From Ectocarpus siliculosus (taxonomy: Eukaryota; Sar; Phaeophyceae; Ectocarpales; Ectocarpaceae): a DNA stretch of 14,958 bases. The DNA lies in the NCBI GenBank assembly GCA_000310025.1, contig FN648970.1:313848-328805 (forward strand). Reading direction: 5' to 3'. Of the stretch, positions 9,492 through 14,958 are shown one piece after another (positions within the stretch are counted from its first letter, which is position 1; every line of letters begins with the position of its first letter). Under the pieces are notes generated by a model. That model saw only the letters and a program-made list of their open reading frames with translations, did not search any database and had not been told where the DNA came from. The position numbers and the translations under genes were made by a program.

Positions 9492-10772
9492 CGTGCACGG
9501 TAAAAGCGCCGTATCTCGGTTAACATGACGATATGTTGGATGCAATAGATTTAACGCCGTGACAGAAACACTCGGGATTAACGTTACTACGAAAGAGCTG
9601 CGTGGGTCTGCAGTACTTTCGAATTTGAGTATCATCAACACACCCAAAATTACATACTCCCATTGATCCTGTCAAAACCGAACCCTCCTCGAGGCGTTGG
9701 TCCACACGAGAGAGCTCTCTCCGTCTGCACGAGACAGGAATGGCGCAATCTGAGATATGATATACCGCTAACCGCTAACAACCTACTGTAGATGGAAGCT
9801 CCAAAATCTATATGCTCCCGTTTACAGTGGATAAGAGGAAACAACCATTTGGCTATCATACGACTTCGACTTGTTGCCTCTTTGGCCAATCGCACAGCGT
9901 TTTCCGCGCGTTTGCACTTCGGCTTTTCGGCGCAAGACGTGCTGCGCATGTTTTCTGTTATCTCGACCAACAGCATGTAGAATGATACGTATTTCATCGA
10001 AGTCCATGACACGCCAAAGCAGCGAATTACTCGTGCCATCTGTCGTTGGGCAACAGTACGATATTCAACATGGGTGGCTGGTTGACGGAAGACATCATGC
10101 ATGTACTGCACATTCCGTACAACATGTTCAATGCATCTCTCGACTTATCTACAGACTACTCATATCATCAGGTCAGCGCGAGGTCCTTTACGACGAAACG
10201 AGCCAGCAGCGGGACTAGACGTGGGCAGTCACGCCTACCTTATCTTATGCTCGGTTGCGAGTGGCCGCCTCTCCTCTCTTGGGTATTCGGAGCTTCCCTA
10301 CTACGCAAAGTGATGCGGCGGGTACTGCTGCCTTTCGTCGGTTGACTGAAAAACAAATGGCGGTTTCACATCGTGCGGCCTGATTAATTACGCCGCTGGT
10401 AGATACGCATGAAGTTCGTCCTTTACCGGACCTGTTGTAGAGATCTTTATTGCTGTGTCGATGTTGCCGGGGGGGCGAGTGGAACGAGTGTGCAGTGTGA
10501 CAGCAGGTCAGCAGGCGGAGAATCGTTCTTCGTATGAGGCCATCTACTGTACGTTGTTGGTAGTCTCTCACTGCTTGCAGAGACCCGAGAGGTCATCATG
10601 TAGGAAACAGAATAGATCGAGATGCGGGGGAATAAGAAAAAAACAATAAACGATGCTTTTTCGTGTGTCTAATTAGAATGAAGACAGAGCACATGACTGC
10701 GATGCTAACATCTTCACCAATTGCAACACACAAGTTTATCCAAATGTACGTTTGCTTTTGCCTCTCCGCACG

Positions 10773-10788
10773 GGAACACGCGTGTTCC
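10773..10788. repeat. 16-nt perfect palindrome
   Basis: GGAACACGCGTGTTCC reads the same on both strands. It lies in intergenic DNA between the two genes. It could be a dimeric protein-binding site or chance; nothing nearby decides this. Confidence 0.5.
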
Positions 10789-11607
10789 ACTTCTTTCTTG
10801 AAACTCCCGCAACCAACCGTGTGTTGGCGGGCTTTCGTCGATTTCTTGAAGTTCTCGCCCAAAACGAGAACGCAACGAACTCGTTGGGTGCCTGCCATGC
10901 GCAGACTCAACGAACTTGGATGTTGTTCGAATTACATGTCTTGGTGTCCGCGATTGGTCTATCCAGCTTGAAGGTGGGCTGGTAACCGTTCCTTGTCGTG
11001 CAGCATTTTGGAATGACCGAAGCCCCTCCACACCACCACACACACACAACCAAACACCCAATTATTCTCCGGAAATCATCTTCTCCACAGACAAGACCAA
11101 ACTCTACCGTGCAAGGCTGCGCCAGTGATCTGCGTACGTACCTGCTCGGTTCAACCTATACAAACAAGTGAAGCCCTTGATACATTTCCGGAGAAACTCG
11201 GCACATAACCCCACGAGAACCTGGCCAGACCCAGTTGTTCACAACAATGCATGATGCCAATATGCCGTCAGCAAGGAACGGAGCCACTATCAAACACAGT
11301 CCCGAGGTACAACACGGCCCAGAGAAAAAAAGGGAGACCATCTCCCCTTGCCTTTCCCCAACCTGGCAGCCACAACGCCCATGCCCCCCCGCAATGGACG
11401 GGCGAGACGTTGGCACGTGTCGGCAACTATCTCCGGTGTGAAGCCACGGGCTCGCCGCAAGGCGGACCTCGCCTTACCTCACCACAGTTATCTCTCGGGA
11501 ATCCATAACACACGAAATCGCGCGACTTATCGCACGACAAAACCCCACCCCACAACAATCTTTACAAGTGATAAAATATCAGGAATACCAAGCACACGCA
11601 CGCCTAT

Positions 11608-11740
11608 CGCGCGACATGTTCTTCGCACAAGAACCAACCGAATCAACAAAAATAAACCCCGTGATCAGCAACAACTGCCGCAGTTCTTCGCACCAGAACA
11701 ACGGGACCAACAAATTAACTTTAACCTCGTGAGCAAACAA
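11608..11740. repeat. imperfect tandem repeat, period about 65 nt
   Basis: GTTCTTCGCACAAGAACCAA at 11618 recurs as GTTCTTCGCACCAGAACAAC at 11683. The similarity continues through an A/C-rich stretch to CCCCGTGATCAGCAA and CCTCGTGAGCAAACAA. It lies just downstream of the DGAT1 stop codon, probably in or past the 3' untranslated region. Confidence 0.55.
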
Positions 11741-11997
11741 AGTGCCGCCAAAGAGCGGCGAATACCTCACGAGAAAAAAAACAAAGCGCCCGCGCACCTC
11801 GCAGCACGCAAGGGGCGGGCGGGATGACCACCTCAAGGCACAAAGCACCGAAACGCAAGCAACGTTGAGCATCTGCGGCAAGAAAATAGTCAGCCGTTGA
11901 CGACGTGCAAGGCCGCGCTGGCTCAACCCCGGCCGACCGTTTCTCTCGCGCGGAGATGGACACGTCACGCAAGGCTGCTGTAGATTGCGGAAGCTTG

Positions 11998-12114
11998 TCA
12001 GCTCATGAGCGGGTTGGAGCACTCGTGCTGGCTGCAGTAGTCTCTGTAGTAGCAGAGCAGGGACATGGGCTGCCCCACCACGCAGAAAAGCAACCAGAAG
12101 AGCCAGTTCCCAGC
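11998..12114 (-). CDS. DGAT1: DGAT1 exon e (last exon, stop)
   Basis: It encodes 38 residues beginning AGNWLFWLLFCVVGQPMSLL, then CYYRDYCSQHECSNPLMS, and a TGA at 12000-11998. It matches the last membrane helix with the GQP motif. The three Cys in the short tail are unusual for the family. Confidence 0.93.
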   Translation of the reverse strand, partial: AGNWLFWLLFCVVGQPMSLLCYYRDYCSQHECSNPLMS

Positions 12115-14676
12115 CTTCGTTTTCGTCATACATGATGGTCGATCAAAAATCGCGGAGCGAGGAGAGTGGACGGATAGGGGGGAGTGTAGTCAGGTTTTGC
12201 ATGCCTTCCTGTAGTTATCACATCATGGACAGAACGAGGACTGGAAGGAGGGGTGGGTGGCAACGGCGCGTGAAGAGGCTTCACTGACTCAGCCGAAGTT
12301 CGTTTTCGATGTGGGGAAGCACGTTCGGGTATCCCTCTCGAAACAGGAGGTGGTGCCTCGGTCTTCTCCTTACTGAAGGATGATTTTCGGCAACTGCTGG
12401 GCCGAGCGCTGCCTGCTCTTGTTTCCTAACCTTCTGCAAACATGCACGGCGACATACAGCCGAAGTAGGGTCAAATTGCACGACTACTGCACTGATCTCA
12501 CCTGCTGATCGTCGCCAAAAGTATCGTTCAGCATGCTGGTCAACGGAACCAACGGAGCGTTCCCGATCATGCCGAAGAACGCGTAAAACTTCACCTGTTT
12601 CGGCGTTGCAGAGACGAAGAGCGAGCAGGCGACATCCAGGGAGTGGGCACCAAGCGTTGTCGGTACTCCGCAGGTTTCACGAATGCACGCCACACCGACT
12701 CTGATCGGGCGTTTACCCTTCGAGACTCGACAAGGATAACAAACACATATTCTTACCAGCTGCATCATCTCTCTCTCGAACGTGCGTACGTACGCAAGCG
12801 TGGGAGCGGTATTGACTGCTAGAGTACAGGGTCATGACAATGGAGACTAATAGCCACGACCACGGGGCGAAGCAGGGCTACACATCCAACCTCCTTGCCT
12901 CTTTTGGGTCGACCAGCAGACTAAAGGATTGCGGCCTACCATGCTTTCGCTTTCGGGTTTCACGCGCAAGTAGGCGTTGTTATTCTGGGTTCAGCTTCGA
13001 GCATACCAACAACAACAGCACCAACATGCCGTAGATCGTCATCTCACCATGTGAAAGGGCACCGAGACCAGGAGCTCGTGGAGCACCGCAGAGAGCAAGA
13101 AGCACAGCCCCGAGGCCATGCTCTTGCTCAGCCCCGCGCGCAGAGAAGGAAAGTAAATGTGACGAATCTTCGATTTTTTGTCGAAAAACCACGGAAAAGG
13201 AAGCGCGTGTGCGTGTTGTGGGGGAGGGTGAAACCCGAAAACATCGAGGATGTAAGCATGGGTTGCTTGGAACCATGAGAGAAGTGTCAGGCAAATGACA
13301 AACCACTCAAAAGGGAAACTGGGGCTGGCTCAATTCGCGATGTGATGAATCCCCTGGGTGACGTGTGCGTGCCAGCAGCAGCAACAATCCGTACAAGTAG
13401 CTGCTGCGAAGATATCGCAGGCTGGTGCACAGCCAACAGCAAAGGTCTGCAGTTGCTGGGCGCTGTTTTGGGTCTCGGCGTGCTACGGAACCAAAAAAAA
13501 AAAAAAACGGCGGCGACGACTCCCGGACAAGGTCTACGTGCATCGTGACGAGGATGGAGTGTGAGCCTAAGGGACGGGCTCTGCCCTAGCTCAAGACTAA
13601 AATTCACAATCTGCGTGGCCCCCGATCTCCGTCTTCGCCGAAGCAGCTGCGGTTAACTACTTGTACGCTCCCGCTCACCATCCAGTAGTGCACCGGAAGG
13701 TTCCACAGTCGCCAGTACGACCCGATGGTATTGGCGTTCCACCAGTCCCGGTAAAAGAGTCGGTCACCGAACCTCAACACCTGAAACATAAAGAAATAAA
13801 GGCGGAAGGAAATACAGTAGTTGAGGCCCACAGAAACGTCACCACCACAGAGAAAACATGACCTTTTACAGGTTTTTCTTTTTTTTGTTGTTGGGTGGTT
13901 GAGTTTCGAGATCGAGCCACAAAGCACGTGATAGAGCCGGTCACCGAACCTCAACACCTGAAAAAAAAAAGAAAAAGACGGAAAGCCATACAGCAATTGA
14001 GGCCCCCACAGAAAACCACAAGAAGCGTCACGACCACAAGACTCGATTCTACTTTTTTTTGGCCTTTTCGGATGAGGGTTTCGTTGAGATTCGATGGGCT
14101 CGGTCGAGTAAAAAAAGCGCTAGCTGCGTGAGCTGTTGAGCTCCGCCAACGTCACAAACAACTGGCAGCCGGCACAGCCAGCTGTGGGCCGGTCCTGCTG
14201 CCTGCTATTTATTGCCATCTTACATCGCCCGTTGATGACACTGCTGAGTATCTAATGAGCCCACTCCCGAGAGGTCCCTTGTGGAATTCATATTCTGCGA
14301 AAAAAAATATCCCACATCGGAATCCGTCCGGGATACATACTCCATACAACGAAAGTTACACCACGGCCACACGCACAAATCCAGACACAAAAGGAGGCCT
14401 GAGAAAAACGACGCGACGCCATACACACCGCTGGGGACTTGAAGCACTATTCAGTTAGTTGTCGGGGTTTCTACTGCTTGTGCGGCGTATTTCGGGGGGC
14501 AGGCGAGACCAACAAACCTCGGCCAAGAGGTTGAGGGTGAGGTGGAAGAAGGCGTAGAAACCCAGCAGCCAGACGTAGGTGTTCGGGACGGCGAGAGTCA
14601 GCAGCCGCTCGATCGAGACCAGGATGTTGGCGGCGGGGTCGGAGTCGTACCACTCGTGCACGGTGGGCAGCATGTA
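11998..14676 (-). CDS. DGAT1: diacylglycerol O-acyltransferase type 1 (DGAT1), 3' part, five exons
   Basis: DGAT1 is an endoplasmic-reticulum membrane enzyme of the MBOAT family that joins an acyl group from acyl-CoA to diacylglycerol, the last step of triacylglycerol synthesis. Visible exons: 14676-14518, 13780-13679, 13167-13048, 12594-12502, 12114-11998, all phase 0 and GT-AG, together 196 residues to a TGA. In order they carry the IERLLTLAVPN and FYAFFHLTLNLLAE helices, the signature FGDRLFYRDWWN (substrate-contacting Asn), WNLPVHYWM, RHIYFPSL, SAVLHELLVSVPFHM with the catalytic His, AFFGMIGNAPL, and GQPMSLLCYYRDY. FGDR-FYRDWWN and RHIYFP favour DGAT1 over the related sterol acyltransferase. 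The usual C-terminal YxHDYY-like motif reads CYYRDYC here, with Arg for His. The N-terminal half lies beyond the right end of the window. Confidence 0.95.
12502..12594 (-). CDS. DGAT1: DGAT1 exon d
   Basis: It encodes 31 residues, VKFYAFFGMIGNAPLVPLTS then MLNDTFGDDQQ, ending before donor GTGAGA. It matches the LRLWAFxGMMxQxPL region of DGAT1. Confidence 0.92.
12783..12796. repeat. 14-nt perfect palindrome in a DGAT1 intron
   Basis: TGCGTACGTACGCA reads the same on both strands. It lies in the 453-nt intron between exons c and d. It is probably a short GTAC repeat without function. Confidence 0.4.
13048..13167 (-). CDS. DGAT1: DGAT1 exon c (catalytic His)
   Basis: It encodes 40 residues, IRHIYFPSLRAGLSKSMASG then LCFLLSAVLHELLVSVPFHM, ending before donor GTGAGAT. 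The His in VLHELL is the invariant MBOAT active-site residue. The acceptor AATCGAAG lacks a long pyrimidine run, but the phase and homology fix it. Confidence 0.95.
13679..13780 (-). CDS. DGAT1: DGAT1 exon b (FYRDWWN signature)
   Basis: A strong acceptor (TTTATTTCTTTATGTTTCAG) precedes 34 codons, VLRFGDRLFYRDWWNANTIG then SYWRLWNLPVHYWM, ending before donor GTGAGC. This is the most conserved motif of the family. The first ten codons and the upstream intron are duplicated 177 bases further up. Confidence 0.96.
13751..14104 (-). repeat. 177-bp tandem duplication of an intron 3' end and the start of DGAT1 exon b
   Basis: Unit 1 is about 13751-13927 and unit 2 about 13928-14104. The 30 bases at 13757-13786 and 13934-13963 differ at one position. 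Similarity continues with small gaps for roughly 70-80 bases into the intron and then fades, so the outer limits are approximate. Each unit has a pyrimidine-rich tract, CAG acceptor and codons for VLRFGDRL. The upstream copy continues YH where the real exon has FYRDWWN. Confidence 0.85.
14518..14676 (-). CDS. DGAT1: DGAT1 exon a (first visible)
   Basis: It encodes YMLPTVHEWYDSDPAANILV then the IERLLTLAVPN helix and the HLTLNLLAE helix, aligning with the segment just before the FGDR motif in DGAT1 proteins. It ends GCC GAG before donor GTTTGT. The 5' edge is uncertain: an in-frame TGA at 14691-14689 limits it, and CAG at 14679-14677 is the best acceptor. Poly-G and degraded sequence begin about 22 bases further on. 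Confidence 0.88.
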
Positions 14677-14700
14677 CTGCTCGCGGAGTCAGGTTTGCAG

Positions 14701-14958
14701 CGGGGGGGGGGGGGGGGGGGGGGGCCGGAAAGGGCCCCCCCCGGGGGGGGGGGGGATTTTGGGGGGGGGGGGACAAAAAACCCCCCCCCGAGGGAAAAGG
14801 GGTTTTGAAAAAAAGGGGGAACCCGGGAAAAACCCGGGGGGGGGACCGGGAAAGGGGTTGAAAAAAAAACGCCCCCGGGAAAGGGGGTTGGGAAAAAAGG
14901 GGCCAAAAAGGGGCCCCGAAAGGGGCCCCCCTCCCGGCAAAAAAACCCCCTTAAAAAA
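14701..14958. other. low-quality or artefactual homopolymer-run end
   Basis: A run of more than 20 G at 14701-14724 is followed by mononucleotide runs of G, A, C and T to the window end, mirroring the left end. It breaks the DGAT1 gene just upstream of exon a. On the minus strand the poly-G is a poly-C tract that may be the real polypyrimidine stretch before exon a, with base-calling failing past it. Confidence 0.8.

Larger units (their letters stand above)
9464..11997. other. intergenic region, no supported gene
   Basis: It lies between the DGAT1 stop codon and the EF-hand start, both genes on the minus strand, so it must hold the DGAT1 3' untranslated region and the EF-hand promoter and leader. 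Open frames of 60-160 codons occur on both strands (for example 9650-10111 minus, 10046-10345 plus, 10714-11061 minus, 11348-11827 plus). Codon use is near neutral, and I recognise no domain. It contains a 16-nt perfect palindrome and a pair of imperfect 65-nt repeats. Confidence 0.55.

Noticed and set aside
10046-10345. Plus-strand frame of 99 codons in the intergenic region, considered as a retroelement fragment
   Set aside because: It has no recognisable domain or long repeats, other frames are equally open, and codon use is neutral.
11579-12133. 184-codon minus-strand open frame
   Set aside because: It overlaps DGAT1 exon e in the wrong frame. The conserved DGAT1 reading with GQP and YYRDY is in another frame.
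13604-13996. Single 130-codon minus-strand frame across both copies of the DGAT1 duplication
   Set aside because: It is not one continuous exon: it contains intron sequence between two acceptors and runs past the exon b donor. Only 13780-13679 is supported as the standard exon.

Overview
The window looks like nuclear DNA of a eukaryote with small exons (60-250 nt) separated by GT-AG introns of about 75-840 nt. Exons stand out by G/C-rich third codon positions against a more neutral background. One gene is a clear type-1 diacylglycerol acyltransferase (DGAT1) and the other an EF-hand protein. The style (many phase-0 introns, dense introns, about 50% GC, little gene crowding) would suit an alga of the stramenopile kind, perhaps a brown alga. 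That placement is inference, because no lineage-diagnostic gene is present. There are no prokaryotic operons, CRISPR arrays, insertion sequences or convincing RNA genes.

Layout, all on the minus strand. The 3' part of a DGAT1 gene (last five exons, about 196 residues ending at a TGA) occupies 14676 down to 11998. Its 5' part lies beyond the right end. About 2.5 kb of apparently intergenic DNA follows (11997-9464). Next comes a long 13-exon gene (9463 down to 1991). It encodes a roughly 590-residue EF-hand protein of unknown role with a Ser/Arg-rich N-terminus, one canonical and one degenerate EF-hand, an unfamiliar central segment and an acidic serine-rich linker. I rebuilt it from splice sites and phase: every junction is phase-compatible except one place in exon 11 (between 3951 and 3975), where the sequence is one base out of register. 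Positions 1990-326 hold no gene I can support.

Both outer ends (1-325 and 14701-14958) are long mononucleotide runs that begin at a poly-G tract. They look like collapsed base-calling rather than genome, and reading frames there should be ignored.

The most notable structure is a 177-bp imperfect tandem duplication inside the DGAT1 gene. It copies an intron's 3' splice site plus the first codons of the exon carrying the FYRDWWN signature. The two acceptors lie exactly 59 codons apart with no stop between them, so alternative splicing could insert 59 residues just before the active-site motif. Smaller degenerate tandem repeats occur in an intron of the EF-hand gene and downstream of DGAT1.
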